Shown piece after piece: positions 54,333 to 62,553 of a stretch of DNA of 64,000 bases (position 1 is its first letter; the number at the start of each line of letters is the position of its first letter). The position numbers were made by a program, and so were the translations under genes. Where the stretch lies: NCBI GenBank assembly GCA_002839995.1, contig PGZC01000026.1, positions 2,567 through 66,566 of the forward strand, read 5' to 3'. This DNA comes from Gammaproteobacteria bacterium HGW-Gammaproteobacteria-4. GTDB taxonomy: Bacteria > Pseudomonadota > Gammaproteobacteria > Xanthomonadales > Xanthomonadaceae. Below the pieces are notes generated by a model. That model was not told the DNA's origin and made no database searches. It saw nothing but the letters and a program-made list of their open reading frames with translations.

Positions 54333-55043
54333 ATGGATCGCAAGCAATTTCTGCAACTGATGACCGGAGCTGCCAGCGCACTGCTGGCAGCTCCGTTTTC
54401 ATCGCGACCTGCGCACGCCGCGCCGGCAGAATACGACTTCTGGTTTACCCGCCTCATGTACGAATCGGGCGACTGGGACGTGGACGAGCGCATGCCATCG
54501 AATCTGATCGATGCACTGGTGCAATACACCCACCTGCGGGTCGATCCGAAAGAACAGATCATCGCGCTGGCCGACCCGCGCATGCTGAATGCGCCGATGT
54601 GTTACCTGGCCGGACACAAGCTGGTCGAGTTCAACGCCGATGAGCGACGCAACTTCGAACGCTATGTGCGCAACGGCGGATTCGTGTTCGTGGACGACTG
54701 CAACCACGATATCGACGGTCTGTTCGCGCGCTCATTCGAGACGCAGATGGCCGAGATTTTCGGCGCTGATGCCTTGCAGGAGCTGCCGAAACGACACCCG
54801 ATCTACCGCAGCTTCTTTGCCTTCGATGGCCCGCCGACCACCAGCTTCGAACTCAATGGCTGGGGCGACGACCTGGTGCATGATTACCTCAAGGGTATCC
54901 ATATCGACGGCCGACTCGGCGTGCTGTACAGCAACAAGGACTATGGTTGCGAATGGGATTACGACTGGCGCAACAAGCGCTGGCTGGCCGAAGACAACAC
55001 CCGCTTCGGTGTCAACATCGTCATGTATGCGCTGAGCGCATAA
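54333..55043 (+). CDS. DUF4159 protein with exported leader
   Basis: 236 residues. The leader MDRKQFLQLMTGAASALLAAPFSSRPAHA resembles a twin-arginine signal with Arg-Lys (R3-K4) and an Ala-X-Ala site. The mature part begins YDFWFTRLMYESGDWDVDE, continues ADPRMLNAPMCYLAGHKLVEF, NGGFVFVDDCNHD and ends NTRFGVNIVMYALSA, the DUF4159 (GATase-like) pattern. The start at 54333 has aggt 6 nt upstream. DUF4159 genes commonly accompany MoxR/DUF58/BatA operons, and one starts 375 bp further on. The insertion of repeats in that gap suggests separate transcription. Confidence 0.8.
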   Translation: MDRKQFLQLMTGAASALLAAPFSSRPAHAAPAEYDFWFTRLMYESGDWDVDERMPSNLIDALVQYTHLRVDPKEQIIALADPRMLNAPMCYLAGHKLVEFNADERRNFERYVRNGGFVFVDDCNHDIDGLFARSFETQMAEIFGADALQELPKRHPIYRSFFAFDGPPTTSFELNGWGDDLVHDYLKGIHIDGRLGVLYSNKDYGCEWDYDWRNKRWLAEDNTRFGVNIVMYALSA

Positions 55044-55069
55044 GCGGCATGGCACCGACATGGGACACG

Positions 55070-55318
55070 CAGGTCGGCTCAAGTGTAGCGGAGCCGACAT
55101 CGGGCTACCTGGAAATCGCTGGGCCACGACCAAGGATGCTCTGAACAAGCTGTCATTGCGAGGAGCGAAGCGACGCGGCAATCCAGAAATGTTCGGAAAA
55201 ACAAAGAACTGGATTGCTTCGCTACGCTCGCAGAGACGCGAAGTCCGCAAAGGAAAACCCACATCTTGATTCGCTTTTTTTGCGCCCTTCGCGTTCTTTG
55301 CGGACTATCCGCTCTTGC
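55070..55318. repeat. Compound intergenic repeat (R2 + R4 + R3)
   Basis: An R2 hairpin (ggtcggctcaag at 55073; gagccgac near 55092) is followed by caaggatgctctgaacaa (about 55132-55149), an R4 copy at 55154-55208, and its partner ctggattgcttcgctacgct near 55209-55228. R3 arms at 55235-55258 and 55271-55306 close the block. The order R2, 18-nt linker, R4 repeats that at 14490-14731. No gene is visible in 55044-55417. Confidence 0.8.
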
Positions 55319-55417
55319 ATTTGCTGGGACGATGGACTTCGTGATCGACGGGTTTTATAGCTGACTACGAATTGATAAGGTTCTTCAAAAACGCAGCACT
55401 ACCAGGGAACCTGTTGA

Positions 55418-56419
55418 ATGAGCACAACGTTAACCGAGGCCAGTGTCAGCGCCGACATCGGCCGTCTGGACCAGTTGCGCGCGAGCATCGAGCGCGCCGT
55501 CATTGGCCAGAGCGAGGTCGTGGAGCAACTGCTGATCACTCTGCTCGCAGGCGGACACTGCCTGCTGGAGGGCGCGCCCGGCCTGGGCAAGACCCTGCTG
55601 GTGCGCACCCTTGGGCAAGCCCTGTCGCTGGATTTCCATCGGGTGCAATTCACCCCCGACCTGATGCCGAGCGACATCATCGGCACCGAAATCCTGGAGG
55701 AGGATCACGGCACCGGTCGTCGCCATTTCAAGTTCCAGCCCGGCCCGGTATTCACCCATCTGCTGCTCGCCGATGAACTGAACCGCACTCCGCCCAAGAC
55801 ACAGGCGGCATTGCTCGAAGCCATGCAGGAGCACACTGTCAGCTACGCCGGTGTCACCCACCCCCTGCCCGCACCGTTTTTTGTGCTGGCCACGCAGAAC
55901 CCGCTGGAACAGGCAGGCACCTACCCCCTGCCCGAGGCGCAGCTCGACCGCTTCCTGCTGCACGTGCGCGTGGATTATCCGAGCGAAGCGCAGGAACGCA
56001 ATATCCTCACCCTGACCACCGGCTCGCAGTCGGAACGGGTGACGCCGGTGATGAGCGGCGATGAGTTGCTGCACCTGCAAAAGCTGGTGCGCGAGGTGCC
56101 GCTGTCGGACGATCTGACGCTGTGGATCACGCGCCTGGTGCGCGCCAGCCGGCCGCAGGACAGCAGCCTCGAACCGATCCGGCAATGGGTACGCTGGGGC
56201 GCCGGGCCGCGCGCCGGGCAGGCACTGGTGCTGGCGGCCAAGGCCCGCGCACTGCTGCACGGCCGACTCGCAGCCACCCGCGAGGATGTCAAGGCGCTGG
56301 CAGCGCCGGTGATGCGTCATCGCCTGCTGCTCTCGTTCATCGCCGAAGCCGAGCGCCGCAGTGCCGACGATGCGATCGCGGTACTGCTCGATGGCGTGCC
56401 CTACCCCGACGGCAAGTGA
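55418..56419 (+). CDS. MoxR-family AAA+ ATPase
   Basis: 333 residues. VVEQLLITLLAGGHCLLEGAPGLGKTLLVRTLG split by the family pattern holds Walker A GAPGLGKT; LLLADELNRTPPKTQAALLEAMQE is Walker B plus the sensor region; LPEAQLDRFLLH is the lid Arg-finger segment. MoxR ATPases act as chaperones for VWA-domain partners. First gene of a five-gene operon with short gaps or 4-bp overlaps. Confidence 0.93.
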   Translation: MSTTLTEASVSADIGRLDQLRASIERAVIGQSEVVEQLLITLLAGGHCLLEGAPGLGKTLLVRTLGQALSLDFHRVQFTPDLMPSDIIGTEILEEDHGTGRRHFKFQPGPVFTHLLLADELNRTPPKTQAALLEAMQEHTVSYAGVTHPLPAPFFVLATQNPLEQAGTYPLPEAQLDRFLLHVRVDYPSEAQERNILTLTTGSQSERVTPVMSGDELLHLQKLVREVPLSDDLTLWITRLVRASRPQDSSLEPIRQWVRWGAGPRAGQALVLAAKARALLHGRLAATREDVKALAAPVMRHRLLLSFIAEAERRSADDAIAVLLDGVPYPDGK

Positions 56420-56429
56420 TGGGAACCTG

Positions 56430-57335
56430 ATGGCAGACGATGACCTGATTGCGCCAGTGGTGCGGGCGCGCTTGCGCGCCCTGCACTTGCGCATGCGCAG
56501 GCCTACCCACACCCCCGGCATCGGCCTGCAAAGCAGCCGCAATCAGGGCCCCGGACTTGAGTTTGCGCAGTACCGCGCCTATCAGCCGGGCGATGATCCG
56601 CGCAGCGTCGACTGGAAGCTGTACGCCCGTTCCGATCGCCACTTCGTGCGCGAAGCCGAGCGCGAGAGCCCGCTCACCGTGTGGCTGCTGCTCGATGCCT
56701 CGGCATCGATGGCGCAAAGCGATCCCGGCAACCCGGCATGGACGCGGCTCGCCGCAGCGCGCAGCGTCGCCGCCTGTGTGCTGGAACTGGCGCTGTCGCA
56801 AGGCGAGCGCTTTGGCGTGGTGGCGGTGAACGACCGCGGCATCGAGCTGGTGCCTGCAGGCAGCGGTACCCGCCAGCGCGATCGTTGCCTGCACCAATTG
56901 CACGCGTTGCGGGCGCAGGCCCAGTGGCCGGACCAGGCCACCCTGCAACCGCTGTGGCAGCATCTCGGTGCCAACGCGCTGGTGCTGCTGCTGTCGGACG
57001 GGTTCGACGATGCCGGCATCGCATTGGCCGAAAGGCTGGCGGCGGCACGACGCGAACTGCGCTTCATCCAGATACTCAGTGTCGGCGAGCGCGATTTTCC
57101 GTTCCGCGGCGACTTTCGTTTTCGCGACCCGGAAACCGGCGAGGAAGTGCTGGGCAACGCCGAAGCCATGCGCGCGGATTATCTGGCGCGTTTCGCCGAA
57201 GCGCGTGCGCGGTTGCAAGCACGCCTCGCCGCCAGTGGCATCGATCTGGCGACGCTGTATCTGGATCAGCCGGTCGATGCACCGTTGCAGCAGTGGTTCG
57301 CGGATCGCGCCGTTGCCGGTGTCGGTAATCGATGA
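56430..57335 (+). CDS. DUF58 domain protein (vWA-like)
   Basis: 301 residues. LQSSRNQGPGLEFAQYRAYQPGDDPRSVDWKLYARSD is the DUF58 signature (quoted in part: YQPGDDPRSVDWKLYAR). WLLLDASASMAQSD has the intact MIDAS DASAS pattern of vWA domains; VLLLSDGFDDAG is the second acidic motif. Known partner class of MoxR ATPases. The ATG at 56430 lies 10 nt after moxR. Cytosolic, no membrane helix. Confidence 0.9.
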   Translation: MADDDLIAPVVRARLRALHLRMRRPTHTPGIGLQSSRNQGPGLEFAQYRAYQPGDDPRSVDWKLYARSDRHFVREAERESPLTVWLLLDASASMAQSDPGNPAWTRLAAARSVAACVLELALSQGERFGVVAVNDRGIELVPAGSGTRQRDRCLHQLHALRAQAQWPDQATLQPLWQHLGANALVLLLSDGFDDAGIALAERLAAARRELRFIQILSVGERDFPFRGDFRFRDPETGEEVLGNAEAMRADYLARFAEARARLQARLAASGIDLATLYLDQPVDAPLQQWFADRAVAGVGNR

Positions 57336-58525
57336 GCATCGGCCTGCTGTTTCCGGCGGCACTGGCGGCGCTGGCCGCACTGGCGCTGCCGCTGCTGATC
57401 CACCTGACCCGGCGCAGCGAGCGTCAATTGATGACGTTCGCCGCCCTGCGCTGGCTGCGTGCGAAGGAGCGTGCGCGCCGCCGCGTGCGTATCGACGAAT
57501 GGCGGTTGCTGGCGCTGCGTCTGCTGCTGCTGGCGGCGGTGGCGATGTTGCTGGCGCAGCCGGTGTGGGTCGGCGCGCGCAACGAACGCCCGTGGGTGGT
57601 GGTGGTGCCCGGCGCCGATTCGGCTGCACACGCCAACGACCCCGCGTTACGCGATGCCGAATGGCATTGGCTGGCGCCCGGATTTCCCGCGTTCGCCAAC
57701 GCCGCGCCGCGGTCTCCGACCGAAGCCGCCAGCCTGCTGCGTGAACTCGATGCCACGCTGGCGACGACACAGCCGCTCGCAGTCATCGTTCCCGATCACC
57801 TGACCGGTCTCGACGCAGAACGCATCGTCCTGAGCCGCCACGTGGATTGGCGTATCGCCGCTACCCGCGCACCTGTCACTACCGAACCGGCTGCGTCGGA
57901 ACCGCAACAGGTGGCGATCCGCCACGATGCCGACCACGCCGCGATCAGCCGCTATTTCAGCGCCGCCGCCAATGCCTGGAACGCCGGCAGCGAGGTGCCC
58001 GGCGATGATCCCGTGCAGCAGCCCTTCGCGATCGATTCAGCCGCGATTGATCCCGCCACCGCCGATGTCGCGCTGTCGGCCGGCACCGATTGGCTACTGT
58101 GGCTGTCCGCTGAGGCATTGCCGCCCGCCATCGAACGCTGGCTTGCCGAGGGTGGCACCGTGCTGCGCACCGCCGAAACCGCGAGCGCGTCGGATGATCG
58201 CGCGGTCGAAGTCTGGCGCAGCACGCGTACCGGCGCCTCGTTGTCTGCACAGCGCAACGGCATGGGCCGCCTGTTGATCCTGCATGGCGCGCAGTTGCCG
58301 GAACGGCTCGAACCCGAGTTCCCCGCCCTGCTGCACGGCTGGCTGAGCGCACCCGCGCGCGGGCCAGATCAGGCGCTGGCGCAACACGTCGCGCCCACCA
58401 CCGGCATTCCCGCATGGCCTGCGGCAAGCACGCCGTTGGACGACCTGTTGATCTGGCTGATCGCCGCGCTGTGGCTGATCGAACGCCTGCTTGCCAGCGC
58501 CCGGCGCAAGGCGAGCCGGGCATGA
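57332..58525 (+). CDS. BatA-like N-terminal membrane protein with GATase-like C-terminal part
   Basis: 397 residues. The first 35 residues (FPAALAALAALALPLLIHLTRR) are the BatA N-terminal helix, followed by the RRSERQLMTFAALRWLRAKE motif, then a second helix (LLALRLLLLAAVAMLLAQPVWV). After this, where BatA has a vWA domain with DXSXS, the sequence is WVVVVPGADSAAHANDPAL: no MIDAS remains. The C-terminal half (VDWRIAATRAPVTTEPA, RWLAEGGTVLRTAETASA, GMGRLLILHGAQLPERLEPEF) resembles a glutamine-amidotransferase-like fold. One more helix ends the protein (LLIWLIAALWLIERLLA). Overlaps DUF58 and the next gene by 4 bp. Confidence 0.8.
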   Translation: MSIGLLFPAALAALAALALPLLIHLTRRSERQLMTFAALRWLRAKERARRRVRIDEWRLLALRLLLLAAVAMLLAQPVWVGARNERPWVVVVPGADSAAHANDPALRDAEWHWLAPGFPAFANAAPRSPTEAASLLRELDATLATTQPLAVIVPDHLTGLDAERIVLSRHVDWRIAATRAPVTTEPAASEPQQVAIRHDADHAAISRYFSAAANAWNAGSEVPGDDPVQQPFAIDSAAIDPATADVALSAGTDWLLWLSAEALPPAIERWLAEGGTVLRTAETASASDDRAVEVWRSTRTGASLSAQRNGMGRLLILHGAQLPERLEPEFPALLHGWLSAPARGPDQALAQHVAPTTGIPAWPAASTPLDDLLIWLIAALWLIERLLASARRKASRA

Positions 58526-60663
58526 GCACGCGCTCGCAACTGGCGCGATTGTTGCGCACGGCACGTCTGCGCCGCGTGCTGATCGTGGTGGTTTGCGCGC
58601 TGCCCTTGCTCGCCGTGGCCGGCGCTGCCGGCTGGCGCTGGTTGGGCCGCGATGGAACCTGCGCGCTGGTCGCGGGTGCGCTGCTTGCCACCGCGCTGCT
58701 GGCGCTCGCCCATGCGAGTCGCCTCAATTTGCTCTGGCTGTGCCGCCGGCTCGACGCCACGCAACGCAACATGGACGACAGCAGCGCCCTGCTGCTGCAA
58801 CACCCGGCCACCATGGCGCCGCTGGCGAAATTGCAGCGCGCCCGCATCGCCGGCCGCCTGCGTCACGCATCCGCCGCCGACCTGCGCGAGGCGTGGCCAC
58901 GCAACACGCTGCTGTCGTTATGGCTGCTGGGATTGGCGGGCGTCGCGTCCATCGCTCTCGTTCCGCGCGCATCGCCGCCGTTGCCAGCGACGGCCACACC
59001 GGTTGCGGCAGACGAGCCGGCGACAAGCGTGCCGCATCTGGCTGGCGCAAGCATCGACATCGCGCCGCCGACTTACACCGGCCTGAACGCATACACCAGC
59101 AACGAACTCGATGCCCAGGTTGCGCACGGTGCGCGTCTGCATTGGCGGCTGCGCTTCGAGCCGGAACCGACGCAGGCGAGCCTGGTGTTTCTCGACGGGT
59201 TGGTATTGCCGCTGACGTTGGTCGAGGGCGAATGGCAGGCCGAGCGCGAACTCACCGCCGCGGCCTTGTATCGCATCGAGGCCGCCGCCGCGGCAGTCGA
59301 AATGGGCAAGCGCATCTACCGCGTCCAAACCCTCCCCGACCGGCCGCCGGAACTGCGCGTGATCGCGCCGACGCAGGCACTCAGCCTGCATCGCGACGGG
59401 CAAACCACCTGGAGCGTGCTGCTCGAGGCCAGCGACGACTATGGCCTCGGCAGCGCGCAGGCGGCAATCACCCACTCCCAGGGCAGCGGCGAGAACGTGC
59501 AGTTCAGCGACAGCACAGTCACCCTGGCCGGCACCGGCAGCGCGACCCGCCGCCAGTATCGCCATGACATCGATCTCGATGCCCTGGGCTATAGCGAAGG
59601 CGATGACCTGATCGTAAGCCTGTCGGTGCGCGACAACCGCCAGCCCGAGGCCAACATCAGCAAACATCCAAGCCTGATCCTGCGCTGGCCGCCGGCCGCA
59701 AGCGCCGCCAGCGACGCGCTCGAAGGCATCGTGCAAACCACCCTGCCCGCCTATTTCCGCAGCCAGCGCCAGATCATCATCGACACCGAAGCGCTGATCG
59801 CCGAGCGCGCGCAACTCGCGAAAGCGGAGTTCGTCGATCGCTCCGATGCCATCGGCGTGGATCAACGCATCCTGCGCCTGCGCTATGGTCAGTTCCTCGG
59901 CGAGGAAGCCGAGGGTATCGAGCGCCCGCCGGAGGATGACGATGGCGACGAAGCCGACGCCGATCATCGCGAGCCCGAACCTGGGCACGAGCACGAAGCC
60001 GAACCGGCACGGCTCGGCGACGATGTGGCGGTGGTGGCGCAGTTCGGCCACAGCCACGACCACGCCGAAGCCACCACCCTGTTCGACCCGGCCACGCGTG
60101 CCCTGCTCAAATCGGCACTGGATGCGATGTGGCAATCCGAGGGCATGCTGCGCCAGGGCCAACCCGCGGACGCCTTGCCGCATGCGTATCGCGCACTGGA
60201 TTTCATCAAGCAGGTGCAGCAGGCCAGCCGGATTTATCTGGCGCGGGTCGGGCTGGAACTGCCGCCGATCGATTTTGCCCGCCGCCTCAGCGGCAAGCGC
60301 GACAGCCTGCGTTCGCGCCGCGACCCACTGGCCGACGCCGATGCCCAGCGCCTGCCGGTGGCCGAAGCGTGGCAGGCACTCGATCGGCCCGAGCACGACA
60401 TCGACAGCAAACTCGCGGCGCTGGCCAACTGGATCGTGGCGCAGGACGACCCCGACGGGGTGTTGCTCGATGCGCTTGCCGCCAGCGCCAGCGTGCGCCG
60501 CGATCCGGCGTGCATCGCCTGTCGAAGCCAACTCAAACAGGCGCTGTGGCCGCTGTTGCCGACGCCACCGGCGAATGCGGCGTTGCGTCCGCAACTTTCC
60601 GAATCGGCACGCGCCTATCTCGACGCCATCGAGCAAGATAATCCCGCCCGGACGCAGCCATGA
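58522..60663 (+). CDS. DUF4175-like membrane protein
   Basis: 713 residues. Two or three N-terminal helices (VLIVVVCALPLLAVAGAAGW, CALVAGALLATALLALAHA and LLSLWLLGLAGVASIALVP) precede a long periplasmic part with repeated beta-rich segments (IAPPTYTGLNAYTSNELDAQ; VLLEASDDYGLGSAQAAIT). Around residues 465-515 there is an Asp/Glu/His-rich stretch (PPEDDDGDEADADH ... GHEHEAEPA ... FGHSHDHAEA). The C-terminal third is helical. The layout, with three helices then a Cys-free periplasmic region, fits DUF4175 proteins found in MoxR operons. Function unknown. Confidence 0.6.
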   Translation: MSTRSQLARLLRTARLRRVLIVVVCALPLLAVAGAAGWRWLGRDGTCALVAGALLATALLALAHASRLNLLWLCRRLDATQRNMDDSSALLLQHPATMAPLAKLQRARIAGRLRHASAADLREAWPRNTLLSLWLLGLAGVASIALVPRASPPLPATATPVAADEPATSVPHLAGASIDIAPPTYTGLNAYTSNELDAQVAHGARLHWRLRFEPEPTQASLVFLDGLVLPLTLVEGEWQAERELTAAALYRIEAAAAAVEMGKRIYRVQTLPDRPPELRVIAPTQALSLHRDGQTTWSVLLEASDDYGLGSAQAAITHSQGSGENVQFSDSTVTLAGTGSATRRQYRHDIDLDALGYSEGDDLIVSLSVRDNRQPEANISKHPSLILRWPPAASAASDALEGIVQTTLPAYFRSQRQIIIDTEALIAERAQLAKAEFVDRSDAIGVDQRILRLRYGQFLGEEAEGIERPPEDDDGDEADADHREPEPGHEHEAEPARLGDDVAVVAQFGHSHDHAEATTLFDPATRALLKSALDAMWQSEGMLRQGQPADALPHAYRALDFIKQVQQASRIYLARVGLELPPIDFARRLSGKRDSLRSRRDPLADADAQRLPVAEAWQALDRPEHDIDSKLAALANWIVAQDDPDGVLLDALAASASVRRDPACIACRSQLKQALWPLLPTPPANAALRPQLSESARAYLDAIEQDNPARTQP

Positions 60664-62426
60664 GCGAACTGCCAAACCTCATCGCCGGGTTACTTGTCGC
60701 CGCACTCGCGCTCAGCAGTGCGCGGCTGATCGCGCAAGCCGTGCGCACACCAATCCCCGGATTTCGCCGGCCACGCGCCTGGCGCGTTGCCACGTTGATC
60801 GCCATGCAGGCACTCAGCGCCGCACTGCTGTGGCTGACCCTGTTCCCGCCAACGCAAACCCTGCCCGCCGTGGAATTGACGGTGTTCACCGCAGGCGCGG
60901 ATGCCATCGCAACCGGCTCGGCCGTTGCCCTGCCCGAAGCAACAAACGCTATTCACGCCGAGCGCGTCCCCGATCTCGCCACCGCACTGCGTCGCCACGG
61001 CAACATCAGCCGCCTGCGCATCGTTGGCCAAGGCCTCACCGCGCGCGATCGCGAAGCTGCGCATGGGCTCGATCTGCAATTCACGCCAAGCGCCGAACCG
61101 CTCGGCCTGATCGAACTGGAGCCGCCGCAATGGCCGCGCGCCGGCCAGGACTGGCAACTGCACGGCCGCGTTCATGGCAATGCCGACACCCACGCGGAGC
61201 TGCTCGCGCCCGACGACAGCGTGATCGACCGCGCCGTGATCGACGCCAATGGCCGCTTCGTGCTGAACGCGCGGGCGCGCAGCCCCGGCCAGGCCGTGTT
61301 TCAGTTGCGTCTGCTCGATGCCGAATACCAGGTGCGCGCAGTCCATGCCGTACCGGTAGCCACCCGCGCTGGCGATCCGCTGCGTGTCGCCCTGCGTGCC
61401 GGCGGCACCAATGCCGAGCTCAAGTACCTGCGCCGCTGGATGCGCGATGCCGGCTTGCAACTGGGTAGCGATCTGTCCCTCAGCCCGGAGGTGACATTGC
61501 GCGATCAGACGTCCGAGCTCACCGCCGCTGCCCTCGCCAGCATCGATGTGCTGCTGCTCGACGATCGTGCCTGGTATGGCCTTGCGCGCAACGATCGCGC
61601 GAGCGTGCTGAACGCGGCACGCAACGGCCTCGGCGTGCTGGTGCTGCTCAGCGGCGAACCCGACCGCAGCCAGCGCCAACAACTCGCGGCACTGGGTTTC
61701 GCGGTCAAGGCGGGGGAGCTGTCGCGCACGGTACGGCTGGCCGATCACCGCAATGCCGATGCCACCGCCCCGACCGGGACGAATCGCCTGCCCGAACTGT
61801 CGCGGCGCCCGCTGCGCGTCAGCGCTGATGCTGCGCAACCATTGCTGCGTGCCGACGACGGCGAAGCGCTGGCGCTGTGGCATCCCGTGGGCCGCGGCCG
61901 CGTCGCGCTGTGGTGGCTTACCGACAGCTTCCGCCTGGTGTTGTCGGGCGCGTCCAGCGAACACGCCAACCTCTGGCGCGATGCCCTCTCGGTGCTTGCC
62001 CGGCCGCGCGCGACGCCCGCACCACACATCACCCCGGACAACCCGCCCACCGGCACCAGGATCACGATTTGTGCCGACGCCGACATGCGCGTGCAAAGCA
62101 CCGATGCCGAACCGGTCACCCTGCTGCCGCAGACCGATCGCAACGGCCAGCACTGCGCCGGCTACTGGCCACATCACGCCGGCTGGCACACCCTGCAAAC
62201 CGCAAGCGGCGAGTGGCCGTTTTACGTCCGCGAACGCAACGAACTCACCGCCATGCAGGCTTGGCGCGATCGACAGCTCACCGCGCAACTGGCAACGTTC
62301 GCAGGCGCGTCGCACTCGCCGCAGGCAAGCGCAACGACCCGCGCATCGCCCTTCCCCTACGCCCTGGCCTGGCTGCTGTCGCTGGCGCTGCTCTGGGTAT
62401 TCGAGCGGCTGCGGGTGGGGCATTGA
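60660..62426 (+). CDS. Uncharacterised membrane protein of the MoxR operon
   Basis: 588 residues. It starts with two hydrophobic segments (LIAGLLVAALALSSARLIAQ; WRVATLIAMQALSAALLWLTL) and ends with one (YALAWLLSLALLWVFERL). The middle is soluble-like: VTLRDQTSELTAAALASIDVLLLDDRAWYG and NAARNGLGVLVLLSGEPDRSQRQQLAALG (read in parts) resemble a glutamine-amidotransferase-like/DUF4159-like domain; LWHPVGRGRVALWWLTDSFRL follows. No metal or catalytic motif is evident. Overlaps the preceding gene by 4 bp and ends the operon. The family is related in style to BatA-associated GATase-like membrane proteins, but I do not recognise it. Confidence 0.6.
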   Translation: MSELPNLIAGLLVAALALSSARLIAQAVRTPIPGFRRPRAWRVATLIAMQALSAALLWLTLFPPTQTLPAVELTVFTAGADAIATGSAVALPEATNAIHAERVPDLATALRRHGNISRLRIVGQGLTARDREAAHGLDLQFTPSAEPLGLIELEPPQWPRAGQDWQLHGRVHGNADTHAELLAPDDSVIDRAVIDANGRFVLNARARSPGQAVFQLRLLDAEYQVRAVHAVPVATRAGDPLRVALRAGGTNAELKYLRRWMRDAGLQLGSDLSLSPEVTLRDQTSELTAAALASIDVLLLDDRAWYGLARNDRASVLNAARNGLGVLVLLSGEPDRSQRQQLAALGFAVKAGELSRTVRLADHRNADATAPTGTNRLPELSRRPLRVSADAAQPLLRADDGEALALWHPVGRGRVALWWLTDSFRLVLSGASSEHANLWRDALSVLARPRATPAPHITPDNPPTGTRITICADADMRVQSTDAEPVTLLPQTDRNGQHCAGYWPHHAGWHTLQTASGEWPFYVRERNELTAMQAWRDRQLTAQLATFAGASHSPQASATTRASPFPYALAWLLSLALLWVFERLRVGH

Positions 62427-62429
62427 CGG

Positions 62430-62495
62430 TCGCCCACAGGGTGGGCTCCTACAGGGGAGCGCAACCGCGCTTTTGCAGGAGCACCCTGTGGGCGA
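62430..62495. repeat. Intergenic hairpin repeat, family R1 (imperfect)
   Basis: The left arm at 62430-62453 is the R1 core tcgcccacagggtgggctcc...; the right arm near 62474-62495 (gcaggagcaccctgtgggcga) has lost a few bases. It sits between the convergent operon end and the following membrane-protein gene, as a possible terminator-like structure. Confidence 0.8.
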
Positions 62496-62553
62496 CCTGC
62501 GAGAGTCATCGTTGATGCCGATACTCGGCAGCGAAAGCAGGAATCCAGCGCGG

